The position numbers and the translations under genes were made by a program. A stretch of 64,000 nt of DNA from JADJPO01 sp963724535 (GTDB lineage: Bacteria; Actinomycetota; Actinomycetes; Actinomycetales; Kineosporiaceae). Under the pieces are notes generated by a model. It saw only the letters and a program-made list of their open reading frames with translations, did no database searches and was not told where the DNA came from. Shown here in pieces: positions 24,216-32,963 of this stretch. Numbering within the stretch: the first letter of the stretch is position 1; each line of letters opens with the position of its first letter. The DNA lies in NCBI GenBank assembly GCA_963724535.1, contig CAVRVD010000014.1, forward strand, positions 1-64,000. The letters run 5' to 3'.

Positions 24216-25709
24216 GTGAGCATGCCACCTGCGACCCCGGCCCCGCGGGTCAACCCGGCTGTGCCGGCCGGCCGGCCGGCCGCGCAGCCGGCGCCCGTCC
24301 CGCCGCCGCTGCCGGTCCCGGCGACCCGCGAGCGGCCGCCGTTGGTGCGCCCGAGCGAGGGACGGATCGTGGCCGGCGTCGGTGCGGGCCTGGCTGCGCA
24401 TCTCGGGCTGCCGGTACACGTCGTCCGGATCGGCCTGGTGCTGACGGCCCTCACCGGTGGCTTCGGTCTGGCCCTGTACATCTGGCTGTGGGCGATGGTG
24501 CCCAGCGAGGACCGCCACGTCGAGGCGGCTGCCGCCGACACATCCCCGCAGCCGCACGTGGCTCGCCCCGGTACCGGGACGGTCGGGTCCTCGGAGTCGG
24601 CCGCCCCGGGCGCGGCCGCCCGTGGGCTGGTCTCCTCCACCCGGCTGGGTGACGTTGTGGTCGGGGCGCTGCTGCTGGCCGGCGGTCTGGTGGTGCTCGG
24701 CTCCCAGATCGGCTGGCAGGTCCCGCTGGGCGCCGTCCTGCCGTTGATCGTCGTGCTCGGCGGGGCGGCCATGGTCTATTCCCAGCTCGACGAGGTGCAG
24801 GACTCCCGGTGGGCACCCGACCGGCCCTGGCGCGGCCGGACCCTGCTGCGGGTGGCCGCCGGGATGGCGCTGGTGCTCGGCGGGGTGCTGCTCGCGGTGG
24901 TGGGCAGCACCGACGTCGCCTACGCCGGTCGGGTCCTGGCGGCGGTGGCCGCGATGCTGGGTGGGGCGATCGTCGTCCTGGCTCCTTGGGGGGTGCGGTT
25001 CTGGCGGGACCTGGACGCCGAGCGTGCGGCCGGGGCCCGTGAGGCCGAGCGGGCCGACATCGCCGCCCACCTGCACGACTCGGTGCTGCAGACCCTGGCC
25101 CTGATCCAGCGCAACAGCGATGACTCGGCACAGGTGATGCGGCTGGCCCGGGCCCAGGAGCGGGACCTGCGCAGCTGGTTGTACGGGGGATCGCGCTCCG
25201 GTGGCGCCGGCGAGGGGCCGCTACGGCTGGAACAGGCGGTCAAGCAGGTCGCCGCCGATGTCGAGGACCTGCACGGCGTCGCCGTCGACGTGGTCGTGGT
25301 CGGCGACCGGGAGCTGGACGAGCGCGGCGAGGCCCTGCTCGCCGCGCTGCGTGAGGCAACCGTGAACGCCGTCCGACACGCCGGGGCGCCGGTGACCGTC
25401 TACGCCGAGAGCGGTCCGGACGGTGTCGAGGCCTTCGTGCGGGACCGCGGGCCGGGCTTCGACCTGGACGGTGTGCCCGCCGACCGGCACGGCGTCCGGC
25501 AGTCGATCATCGCCAGGATGGACCGGCACGGCGGGTCCGCCCAGCTGCGCAGTACCTCGGGCGAGGGGGTCGAGGTGCGGCTGTCCATGCCGGATCGGGC
25601 GGCCGACGGCGAGCCGGAGATGGACGTGGACGAGGATGGGGCGATGGCAACTCCACCGGACGCCCCCCCGGACGCGCGCACCCAGCCGGCCCCGGAGGCG
25701 ACGTCATGA
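24216..25709 (+). CDS. PspC-domain sensor histidine kinase (497 aa)
   Basis: Two-component sensor kinase of the HisKA_3/NarL-partner class. A proline-rich start precedes a PspC domain (RIVAGVGAGLAAHLGLPVHVVRIG, about residues 45-105), then four or five membrane helices to residue 265. The dimerisation box is IAAHLHDSVLQTLAL with the phospho-accepting His near residue 286. The ATP-binding domain shows LREATVNAVRHAGA (N box) and RDRGPGFD (G1). GTG 24216 is chosen because GGGGAGA is well spaced from it; ATG 24207 is too close to that site. Its TGA overlaps the ATG of the regulator gene. The stimulus is probably membrane stress, by analogy with PspC proteins. Confidence 0.88.
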   Translation: MSMPPATPAPRVNPAVPAGRPAAQPAPVPPPLPVPATRERPPLVRPSEGRIVAGVGAGLAAHLGLPVHVVRIGLVLTALTGGFGLALYIWLWAMVPSEDRHVEAAAADTSPQPHVARPGTGTVGSSESAAPGAAARGLVSSTRLGDVVVGALLLAGGLVVLGSQIGWQVPLGAVLPLIVVLGGAAMVYSQLDEVQDSRWAPDRPWRGRTLLRVAAGMALVLGGVLLAVVGSTDVAYAGRVLAAVAAMLGGAIVVLAPWGVRFWRDLDAERAAGAREAERADIAAHLHDSVLQTLALIQRNSDDSAQVMRLARAQERDLRSWLYGGSRSGGAGEGPLRLEQAVKQVAADVEDLHGVAVDVVVVGDRELDERGEALLAALREATVNAVRHAGAPVTVYAESGPDGVEAFVRDRGPGFDLDGVPADRHGVRQSIIARMDRHGGSAQLRSTSGEGVEVRLSMPDRAADGEPEMDVDEDGAMATPPDAPPDARTQPAPEATS

Positions 25710-26383
25710 CCATTCGGCTGCTCCTCGTCGACGATCACGCGATGGTGCGCAGCGGGGTGCGCACCGAGCTGAGCGGCGACCAAAGGATCGAGATCGTCGG
25801 TGAGGCCGCCGATGTCGAGTCGGCGATCACCCAGGTGCACGCGCTGCGTCCGGACGTCGTGCTGCTCGACGTCCACCTGCCCGGTGGACTGGTCCGTCCC
25901 GGCGGCAAGGAGGTGCTGCAGCGCAGCGTCGACCTGCTCGGCGGGACCGACGGCGCGACGCCGGTGCGGTTCCTGGCCCTGTCGGTCTCCGACGCCGCCG
26001 AGGATGTGATCGCGGTGATCCGGGCTGGGGCGCGCGGCTACGTCACCAAGACGATCAGCGGTGCGGACCTGGCCGCTGCGGTGCACCGGGTCGCCGACGG
26101 CGACGCCGTGTTCTCGCCGCGACTGGCGGGGTTCGTGCTGGACGCCTTCGGCACCGGCGCCGGTGAGGTGGCCTCGGTGGACGACGAGCTGGACCGGCTC
26201 TCGGCGCGCGAGCGTGAGGTGATGCGGCTGATCGCCCGCGGCTACGCCTACAAGGAGGTGGCCAAGGAGCTGTTCATCTCGGTCAAGACCGTCGAGACCC
26301 ACGTCTCGGCGGTGCTGCGCAAGCTGCAGCTGTCCAACCGCAACGAGCTGACCCGTTGGGCTGCCGACCGGCGCCTGCTCTGA
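25706..26383 (+). CDS. NarL/LuxR-family response regulator (225 aa)
   Basis: Receiver domain with the acidic pair in LLLVDDHAMVRSG, the phospho-acceptor Asp in VVLLDVHLPGG, and the conserved Lys in GYVTKTISGADLA. A C-terminal LuxR helix-turn-helix follows (LSAREREVMRLIARGYAYKEVAKELFISVKTVETH split around the recognition helix). It is the cognate partner of the kinase, whose gene it overlaps by 4 bp. The likely targets are the divergent PspC operon and its own, through the repeated sites between them; this is inferred from position. A glycine-rich insert (GGLVRPGGKE) after the phosphorylation site is a small peculiarity. Confidence 0.9.
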   Translation: MTIRLLLVDDHAMVRSGVRTELSGDQRIEIVGEAADVESAITQVHALRPDVVLLDVHLPGGLVRPGGKEVLQRSVDLLGGTDGATPVRFLALSVSDAAEDVIAVIRAGARGYVTKTISGADLAAAVHRVADGDAVFSPRLAGFVLDAFGTGAGEVASVDDELDRLSAREREVMRLIARGYAYKEVAKELFISVKTVETHVSAVLRKLQLSNRNELTRWAADRRLL

Positions 26384-26396
26384 GAGAGTTCCGGCC

Positions 26397-26747
26397 ATGG
26401 AGATCGGGTACGAGCTGGTCGTCGTGCTGCACCTGCTCGGGATGGCGGCGATCGTGGGCAGCTGGTTCATGGTCCTGCGCGGTCCCCGGATCGTTCCCGG
26501 CATGGTCTACGGCGCGCTGCTGCAGGTGGTGACCGGGCTGGTCCTGGTCGGCATGCTCGAGGCGGGCTTGGTGGAGCACGAGGGCGACATCAACCACGCC
26601 AAGATCGGGGTCAAGCTCGGGGTCGCCCTGGTCGTCGCCGTGCTGGCCTGGGTGAACCGCAAGCGCGAGGACGCCCCCGGCGGGTTGGTGCACGCGATCG
26701 GCGGGCTGGCCGTCCTCAACGTGCTGGTGGCCGCGCTCTGGTCGTGA
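26397..26747 (+). CDS. Small integral membrane protein (116 aa)
   Basis: Four hydrophobic stretches can be seen: residues 5-27, 31-52, 70-86 and 96-115, with short polar loops, one containing GLVEHEGDINHAK. No family recognised with certainty; the general shape recalls heme-copper or copper-resistance-type small membrane proteins because of HLLGMAAIVGSW. The gene starts 13 bp after the response regulator and probably ends that transcript. The ATG at 26397 has GAGAGAG upstream. Confidence 0.75.
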   Translation: MEIGYELVVVLHLLGMAAIVGSWFMVLRGPRIVPGMVYGALLQVVTGLVLVGMLEAGLVEHEGDINHAKIGVKLGVALVVAVLAWVNRKREDAPGGLVHAIGGLAVLNVLVAALWS

Positions 26748-26768
26748 CCTGGACGGCCCCGGCAGCAG

Positions 26769-27491
26769 TCAGCCGGTGCTGACCACACGGAAGGCCTCGG
26801 CAAGCCCCACATCGGGCAGCTCGAAGCGAGCGGTGGTCCGCTCTCCCCACTCCCGCAGCAGCTTCTCCAGGTCGTCCATGTGTGAGGTCTGGCTGCGGTG
26901 GGCGTGCAGCGCATCGAGCTTGGCGCCGAAGGTGTCGTCGATCGGCACCGGATGGTCGGGGTGGGCATCGGCCATCAGCCACACCTCGCGCACCGTCCAC
27001 GGCTCCAGGTGCTCCTCGGCGAGCAGCTCGGGGAAGGCGAAGGGGTTCCGGGCTGCCGGGTAGATCGCCCGGATCGCGGCCTCACCGGCGGCGAGATGGT
27101 CGGGATGGCTGGCGCCGATCCGGTCCCAGTTCCGCTCCGGGGAGGGGATCAGCATCCGCTCCGGGCGGACCTGGCGGATCACCCGGACGATCTCGCACTG
27201 CAGCGCGAAGGTCACCTGCAGCCAGCCATCCCGATAGCCGTTCAGGAACCTGACGTCGCGCACCCCCAGCGCGGCGGCCGCGTCCCGCTGCTCGGCCTCC
27301 CGCAGCCCTGGCATCGCATCGCGGGGGGTGTCGTCGAAGCCTCCCTGCTCGCCGCGGGTACACAGCAGGTAGGTGACCTCGATCCCAGCGCGGACGAAAC
27401 CGGCGATGGTGCCGGCCGCGCCGAAGTCGAGGTCGTCGGGGTGCGCGGCCACGCAGAGCACGCGGTGGATCTCTTTGTCGTCGATGGGCAC
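26769..27491 (-). CDS. PIG-L/LmbE family deacetylase (240 aa)
   Basis: Zinc-dependent deacetylase fold. The metal site is visible as VAAHPDDLDF (His17, Asp19/Asp20) and SHPDHLAAGEAA (His of the second site). Length is near that of the family. Members include MshB, Mca and BshB, which act on N-acetylglucosaminyl compounds or thiol adducts; this gene stands alone and resembles the wider family more than canonical MshB, so no substrate is claimed. GTG 27491 lies 6 bases after a TAGCAT -10-like hexamer, which suggests a leaderless message. Confidence 0.87.
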   Translation of the reverse strand: MPIDDKEIHRVLCVAAHPDDLDFGAAGTIAGFVRAGIEVTYLLCTRGEQGGFDDTPRDAMPGLREAEQRDAAAALGVRDVRFLNGYRDGWLQVTFALQCEIVRVIRQVRPERMLIPSPERNWDRIGASHPDHLAAGEAAIRAIYPAARNPFAFPELLAEEHLEPWTVREVWLMADAHPDHPVPIDDTFGAKLDALHAHRSQTSHMDDLEKLLREWGERTTARFELPDVGLAEAFRVVSTG

Positions 27492-27497
27492 CTGGTG

Positions 27498-27503
27498 ATG
27501 CTA
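27498..27503 (-). promoter_or_regulatory. Candidate -10 hexamer (TAGCAT) for the PIG-L gene
   Basis: TAGCAT on the minus strand ends 6 bases before GTG 27491, the geometry of a leaderless promoter. Confidence 0.35.
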
Positions 27504-27538
27504 GGCCAGGGCGTCGACGATGGCCGCGTCGAGTTCGG

Positions 27539-28813
27539 TCAGTCGGACTGACCGGCGTCCCGCAGCCGGCGGACCGTGGGCGCCTGTGAGTGCGGCAGCA
27601 GCTGCCGAGGACATGCCGGCCAGAGCACCTCGACCCCGACCCAGTCGGCGAACCGGTAGGGCTTGGCGGCGAGCACCCCGGCCAGGTGTCGACGCAGCCG
27701 GGACAGCTCAGCTCTCACCGTCACCGTATGGCCGCCGTCGCCGAGCAGCTCGGTGCTCAGCTCGGCCGCGGACAGCCCCTGCGGGTGCACGGCGAGCACC
27801 GTGAGCAGCTCGGCGTGCCGTGGGGTGAGCACCCGCTCCCAGACCCCGCTGGCCGACTGGACGAGCAGCCGGGAACGCTGCGGTGAGCGCAGGTCGAGGA
27901 CGGCGCGGGTCGCTGGGTCGGTCGCGACGACCGGCTCGTCGGGCCGGATCAGCCAGCCGCCCGGAACCGGTTCGATGTGACACTGCCCGAAGGCGGGCAG
28001 CCAGGTGCCGCCCCCGCTCATGCGCTCCGGCAGCATCACCCGGTCCGGGGGGGCCAGACCGACGCAGGCGGCCAACCAGCCGTGCGGGTCGGTGACCAGG
28101 GCACGGCCACTGATCCGGGCCAGGATCGGCGCGGCCACGGTGCGCAGCCGGTCCAGGTCGCGCAGATGGCCCTCACGCAGCTGGCTGGTCGCCAGCCGGG
28201 CGACGGCGTCGACCAGGGCCAGCGTGGTGGCGTGCACGGTGGGCGCCGGGCCGCTCACGTCCACCACCCCGAGCATCCGCCCCGAGCGCGGGTCGTGCAC
28301 CGGCGCCGCTGCGCAGGTCCAGCCGTGGTGGGTGCGCACGAAGTGCTCGGCGGAGTAGACCTGCACCGGGCGACGCGCCACCAGCGCGGTCCCGATCGCG
28401 TTGGTGCCGACCGTCTCCTCAGCCCAGTCGGCCCCCTCGACGAAGCCGAGGCCGTCGGCCCTGCGGCGCACCCGGGTGCTGCCCTCGCGCCACAGCACTC
28501 GGCCGTCGATGCCCACCACCACCATGATGTGCAGCGCCTCGTCAGCGATCCCGGTCAGGGCACCGCGCAACGTCGCCAGAGCCGGCTCAAGGCCGCTGTC
28601 GGCGCGGTGCCGGGTCAGCTCCTCCGGGGTGAGCGGCTCGGCGCTCGACCCCCCGTCCGGGTCCAGGCCGTCGTTCAGCACCCGGCGCCAGGAGTCCTCG
28701 ATCACCGGACGGGGTCGGATCGTCGGACGACGTGCGGTCGCGAACCCCTCGGTCAGGGCTTCCGAGTGGGTGCGGAAGAGCGCGCGAGCATGCGCCCGTG
28801 GGTCGACACCCAT
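27539..28813 (-). CDS. acoR: AcoR-like GAF-domain transcriptional regulator (424 aa)
   Basis: The N-terminal 330 residues match the sensory part of AcoR-type regulators: RPVIEDSWRRVLNDGLDP, a GAF-like domain (EETVGTNAIGTALVARRPVQVYSAEHF), and HDPRSGRMLGVVDVSG. There is no sigma-54 AAA+ domain; instead the C-terminus (RHAELLTVLAVHPQGLSAAELSTELLGD split by a turn) looks like a winged helix. This short form is common in actinobacteria. It lies directly downstream of, and in the same direction as, the acetoin dehydrogenase genes with a 102-bp gap, and is the natural regulator of that operon. It appears intact although its target operon is damaged. Confidence 0.83.
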   Translation of the reverse strand: MGVDPRAHARALFRTHSEALTEGFATARRPTIRPRPVIEDSWRRVLNDGLDPDGGSSAEPLTPEELTRHRADSGLEPALATLRGALTGIADEALHIMVVVGIDGRVLWREGSTRVRRRADGLGFVEGADWAEETVGTNAIGTALVARRPVQVYSAEHFVRTHHGWTCAAAPVHDPRSGRMLGVVDVSGPAPTVHATTLALVDAVARLATSQLREGHLRDLDRLRTVAAPILARISGRALVTDPHGWLAACVGLAPPDRVMLPERMSGGGTWLPAFGQCHIEPVPGGWLIRPDEPVVATDPATRAVLDLRSPQRSRLLVQSASGVWERVLTPRHAELLTVLAVHPQGLSAAELSTELLGDGGHTVTVRAELSRLRRHLAGVLAAKPYRFADWVGVEVLWPACPRQLLPHSQAPTVRRLRDAGQSD

Positions 28814-28915
28814 CGGGAGTGCGCTCTCCAGTCTGGTCTTCAGCCGGTCACCTCGAACGTCGGCGCTGTTGCCTGTGCCAGTGTGACCGCAATCACCCCG
28901 CTTGCCCAGAGCTGG

Positions 28916-30112
28916 TCACGGTTGGCTTGTTAGGCGGCGCTCGATCACCTCCAGCACGGTCTGGGCGGCCTCCATGTGCGCCATGTGCCCGGCGGCCGAA
29001 GCGATCACCAGCTCGACGCCGTCGCCTAGCACCGAGGCATCGGACGGCGCCGGCAGCACCTGGTCCGCCGCTCCCCAAACCACTGTGACCGGGACGCCGT
29101 CCAGTTCGGCAAGGGTGCCCGGGGTGTCGATGGCCTGGGTGTCCTCCTCGGTCAGCAGCACCCCGAGCGCCGCCTGCAGGGAGGCGGCGACGCCGTCCAG
29201 CCGCTTGTACTTCACCACGTCGTCGACGAGCTGGCGGGTCACCTGCTCGGCGTCGGCGAACAGCCGACCGAGCAGGGGTTTCAGCTCCCGGCGGGATGAT
29301 CCGGCCGCGAACTCGCGCAGGTAGCCGGCGTTGACGTCTCGGCCGACACCCGCTGGGGCGACTAGGGTCAGCGACGCCGCCCGGCCAGGTGCGCGGGCCG
29401 CAGCCGCGGCGGCGACCGCCCCGCCCATCGAGTGCCCGACCAGGTGCGCCCTGCCCGCTGCGACACCGTCCAGGAAGGTGACCAGCAGGTCCGCCAGATC
29501 GTCCAGCGTGGTCCCGGCGGCGAGCGTCTTCGACGAAGCCCCGTGCCCGGGCAGGTCGAGGGCGTGCACCACCCGGCCCTCCCCGGCAGCGGCCAGCGGC
29601 TCCTGGACGAACAACCAGGAGTCCCGGTCTCCGCCGAATCCGTGCACGAGGACGACGACCTCGCCCGCTGCGGCGACGGACGCTTCGTCGGACTCCGTCG
29701 CCCCCACGGTGGCGTAGCTCACGGTGTGGCCGCCGATCGGCAGCGTCGCCACCACCGGTCCGGAGTCGTCCTCACCGCTGGCGATCGCAGCGCTGAGCTC
29801 GTCCAGTTGGGCGCGTGCCTGCTGCGCTGCGGCGTCGACCGCGGCGTCGTCCACCTCGGCCGGGGCCACGATCGCGATCACTCCGCTGACCGGGATGTCC
29901 TTCATCGGTGCGGCGATGATCCTGCGCACCACTCCGGTCTGTCCGGACTCGAGGGTCCCGGCGATCTTCTCGGTCTCGATGTCGGCCAGGTCGTCGCCGG
30001 GGGAGACCTCGTCTCCCTCGGCGACGATCCAGTCGACGACCTTGCCCACCCGCATCGACAGCCCCCACTTGGGCATCGTCACCGGCTGAATCCGTGGATC
30101 GCTGACCTCCAA
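28916..30112 (-). CDS. acoC: Acetoin dehydrogenase E2: lipoyl domain + alpha/beta hydrolase (398 aa)
   Basis: Dihydrolipoyllysine acetyltransferase component of the acetoin cleavage complex. The N-terminal lipoyl domain carries the target lysine in DIETEKIAG (about K49). The C-terminal 260 residues are an alpha/beta-hydrolase fold (VVLVHGFGGDRDSW, nucleophile elbow GHSMGGAV), the arrangement unique to AcoC-type E2 enzymes and different from pyruvate dehydrogenase E2. The best start is TTG 30112, five bases past the stop of the E1-beta gene and 8 bases after GGGAGGGG; in-frame GTG and ATG around 30080 lack such a site. The protein looks intact. Confidence 0.87.
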   Translation of the reverse strand: MEVSDPRIQPVTMPKWGLSMRVGKVVDWIVAEGDEVSPGDDLADIETEKIAGTLESGQTGVVRRIIAAPMKDIPVSGVIAIVAPAEVDDAAVDAAAQQARAQLDELSAAIASGEDDSGPVVATLPIGGHTVSYATVGATESDEASVAAAGEVVVLVHGFGGDRDSWLFVQEPLAAAGEGRVVHALDLPGHGASSKTLAAGTTLDDLADLLVTFLDGVAAGRAHLVGHSMGGAVAAAAAARAPGRAASLTLVAPAGVGRDVNAGYLREFAAGSSRRELKPLLGRLFADAEQVTRQLVDDVVKYKRLDGVAASLQAALGVLLTEEDTQAIDTPGTLAELDGVPVTVVWGAADQVLPAPSDASVLGDGVELVIASAAGHMAHMEAAQTVLEVIERRLTSQP

Positions 30113-30117
30113 CGCGC

Positions 30118-31134
30118 TCAGCCCCTCCCGTTCTCGGTGACCTTCTTGACCGCGTTGACCACCCGTTGGGCGTCCGGGATGAACAGGTCTTCGAGCGCGT
30201 CGGAGAACGGCACCGGGGTGTGTGGTGCGGTGACCATCTGCACGCCGGTCCGCAGTGACGAGAACGCCTCCTGCGCAACGAGTGCCGCCACGTCGGTGGC
30301 GATGTTGCATCGCGGCGTGGCCTCGTCGACCACCACCAGCCTGCCGGTGGCCTCGACGCTCTCCAGGATCGTCTCGGCGTCCATCGGGCTGGTGGTGCGC
30401 AGATCGATCACCTCGCACTGCACGCCGGCGCCGGCAAGCTGCTCGGCCGCCTCCAGGGACATGTGCACCATCCGCCCCAGGGTGACGATGGTGACGTCAC
30501 CGCCCTCGCGGACGATGTTCGCCTCCCCGAACGGGATCGCGTAGGACTCCTCGGGAACCTCCCCGGCCATGTCGTAGAGCGCCTTGTGTTCGCAGAAGAT
30601 GACCGGGTCGTCGTCCCGGATCGCCTGGATGAGAAGACCTTTGGCATCGTACGGGGTGGCCGGCGTGACCACCTTGAGGCCTGGGATGTGGGTGAACACC
30701 GGGTAGAGGCACTGCGAGTGCTGGGCCGCCGCACGCAGTCCTGCGCCGTACATCGTGCGGATCACGACCGGGGTCACGGCCTTGCCGCCGAACATGTACC
30801 GGAACTTGGCGGCCTGGTTGAAGATCTGGTCGAAGCAGACGCCCATGAAGTCGATGAACATCAGCTCGGCGACCGGGCGCATGCCGCGGGTGGCGGCACC
30901 GACCGCGGCGCCGATGAACGCCGACTCAGAGATCGGGGTGTCGATCACTCGACCGGGGAACCGGTGATAAAGGCCCTTGGTGACACCGAGGACGCCGCCC
31001 CATGCGTCCTCCTCGCCGGGCGAGCCCTCCCCGCCGGCGTTGTCCTCGCCCATCACGATCACCGAGGGGTCGCGCTCCATCTCGCTCGCCAGAGCCTCGT
31101 TGATCGCCTCACGGTAGGTGATGTTGCGTGCCAT
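30118..31134 (-). CDS. acoB: Acetoin dehydrogenase E1 component, beta subunit (338 aa)
   Basis: Transketolase-type E1-beta subunit. The start ITYREAINEALASEMERDPSVIVMGED, the central ISESAFIGAAVGAA and the C-terminal VVVDEATPRCNIATDVAALV are hallmarks. With E1-alpha it would decarboxylate or cleave acetoin using thiamine pyrophosphate and hand an acetyl group to AcoC. Its length is normal and no lesion is seen. It starts 33 bp after the acoA remnant, which has lost its TPP-binding core, so unless another alpha subunit exists in the genome this subunit has no partner. Confidence 0.88.
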   Translation of the reverse strand: MARNITYREAINEALASEMERDPSVIVMGEDNAGGEGSPGEEDAWGGVLGVTKGLYHRFPGRVIDTPISESAFIGAAVGAATRGMRPVAELMFIDFMGVCFDQIFNQAAKFRYMFGGKAVTPVVIRTMYGAGLRAAAQHSQCLYPVFTHIPGLKVVTPATPYDAKGLLIQAIRDDDPVIFCEHKALYDMAGEVPEESYAIPFGEANIVREGGDVTIVTLGRMVHMSLEAAEQLAGAGVQCEVIDLRTTSPMDAETILESVEATGRLVVVDEATPRCNIATDVAALVAQEAFSSLRTGVQMVTAPHTPVPFSDALEDLFIPDAQRVVNAVKKVTENGRG

Positions 31135-31168
31135 CGCTGGAATCCCTTCTGGTCTCGAGGCTCTCGGC

Positions 31169-31661
31169 TCAGTAGCTGATGTAGACGTCAGTGGTCAGGT
31201 CTTCGGCGCCGGGCTTGGGGTCCGTCCTGGCCCGGGCCACCGCGTCGTCGATCATGGCGGCGACCTCGGTGTCCACGCCGTCAAGGTCGGCCGCGCGGAG
31301 CCGGCCGTCGCCGGTGACCGTGCTACGGAAGCGCAGCAGGCAGTCCAGGTGCTCGCGGGCTTGGGCGACCTCGTCGGCCCGATACTTCTGCTGGTCGCCC
31401 TCGAAGTGGCCGTAGTAGCGGGTGAACTTCACCTCGATCAGCGTCGGCCCGCCGCCATCCCGGGCCCGGGCAACCGCCTCGCCGGCGGCCTCGTGCACGG
31501 CGAAGAAGTCGAACCCGTCGACGATCACCCCGGGCATCCCGAACGCAGCGGCCCGGTCGGCAATGTTATCGCTGGCCACCGACCAGGTCGACGAGGTCGT
31601 CTCGGCATAGCCGTTGTTCTCGGCGATGAAGACAGCCGGCAGGTTCCGCGGTGTCGGTCAC
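31169..31661 (-). pseudogene. acoA: Acetoin dehydrogenase E1-alpha with internal out-of-frame deletion
   Basis: The C-terminal part, from NLPAVFIAENNGYAETT through GVIVDGFDFFAVHEAA and RYYGHFEGD to the stop at 31169, is a clear E1-alpha. A normal protein is about 320-330 residues, but only about 160 remain. Upstream, GTG 31661 preceded by AGGAGGAACT looks like the genuine start and gives VTDTAEPAG, then runs out of frame and stops after 31 codons; the frame of the C-terminal part is closed by a TGA just before the junction. So roughly 500 bp containing the TPP-binding GDG...N motif are missing. The surviving open frame (from about 31579) could at most make a non-catalytic fragment. Confidence 0.8.
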
Positions 31662-31709
31662 AGTTCCTCCTCGGGTCTTTGGCGGGGCTCGGACTGCGGT
31701 ATCGCCGGG

Positions 31710-32810
31710 TCAGGTGTCGGGGGCAGGGCGGGAGGCCTCGCGCAGCAGGCCTTCGGCCGCCGCGGCGGCCATCACCGCGGCGATGTCGACCACCCGGGGC
31801 CCGTTCGGTGACAGCTCGACGACCGGGGGCGCCCGACCGGCGTTGAAGGCCAGCTCGCGCTCGCCGTCCACGGCGATCACCCCGGACGGCGTGGTGACCT
31901 CCACCCGTTCGCCCATCGCGAGCCGGCGCCAGCTGCGCACCCCGACCGAACGGACCAGGCCGGGGGCGATCGGGGCGCGGACGACGAGCGGCGCCTCGTC
32001 GGGTGGGCAGAGCTGTAGCGCCACACCGTCCGGCTCATGGCGTGGGCTTGGGCAGATCAGCCCCGGTACCGAGGACAGGCCGATGCCGTCAGGCTCTGCG
32101 AAGGCCACATACAGCTCGGTGAGTACCTGCGGGTCCCACAGCGCCCGGGCGCCGACGTCGCTGGTCCGGGCCACCGCCACGTCGACCAATGCATTCTCGA
32201 CCCGGTCCCCGCCCGAGCCGCCGGTGGGCACGGTGACCAGCAGGGTTGCCGCCCGTCGGGTCCCGGAATCGACGTCCACCGCGCCGGTGGCCAGCAATGC
32301 GGCCGCCAGGCCGGCCACGGTCGCCTCCCGCAGTTGGGGGAACGCGTTGTTCGTCCCGGTGGACAGCGGCAGCACTGGGACGTCGCCGCAGGCGGCGGCC
32401 ACCACCCTGGCGGTGCCGTCACCACCGAGGCAGACGATCACGCGGGCTCCGCGACGGACCATCTCCCGCACGGTCGCTGTGGTGTCGGCCGCGGTCTGGC
32501 TGTGCGCGGGGAGCTCGACGAAGTCGAGCTCCGGCCACTCCGGGTCGCCGTGCCGGGACCCGACGCCGCGCCGGTGGGAGTCCCGAGGGCCTGGACAGCG
32601 CGCAGCACCGCTGCACTGACCCCGCCGACATCGGTGGACAGCTGCACCCGCTGGACGCCGACCACCGCCGCAGCGGTCAGGATCCGCTGGATCATGTTGG
32701 CCTTCTCCGCGGTGGGGAACACCGAGGCCTTGGCCACCCAGCCGGCGGATGTCCCGGCCCGACATCGGGTTGGCCAGGATGCCCAGCTCAGAGTCACCCA
32801 CGGCGCTCAC
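31710..32810 (-). pseudogene. acoX: AcoX (NAD/diacylglycerol-kinase-like) with two compensating frameshifts
   Basis: AcoX proteins belong to the ATP-NAD kinase fold and are encoded upstream of acoABC. Residues 8-24 (LGILANPMSGRDIRRL) and everything from about WPELDFVELPAH onward, including VIVCLGGDGTARVVA and LPLSTGTNNAFPQ, read as AcoX. Between them the annotated frame is nonsense (GQHDPADPDRCGGGRR), while the next frame reads VAKASVFPTAEKANMIQRI and on to VQRVQLSTDVGGVSAAV, the expected AcoX sequence. The first shift is an extra base in the CCC run at 32737-32739; the second lies about 32540-32590. Because they cancel, the frame stays open. Real decay or sequencing error are both possible. 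Start GTG 32810. Confidence 0.75.
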
Positions 32811-32963
32811 CCACTGGACCTGTCCACCATGGACGCAGGATGACCTGCGTCACAGCTGGTCCGGCAGGGTTGCCGGGGGTTGCATGGGGGTGGTCGCCCG
32901 GGGGCTGGGCGGAGCGCCCGGCCTCAGCGGGGGTCGGCCTCGGTCAAGCTCGGGAGGCCGCGC

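Noticed and set aside
30418..30418. AcoC start at the far upstream end of its frame
   Set aside because: That frame overlaps acoB on the same strand in a shadow phase; AcoC homology begins only after 30112.
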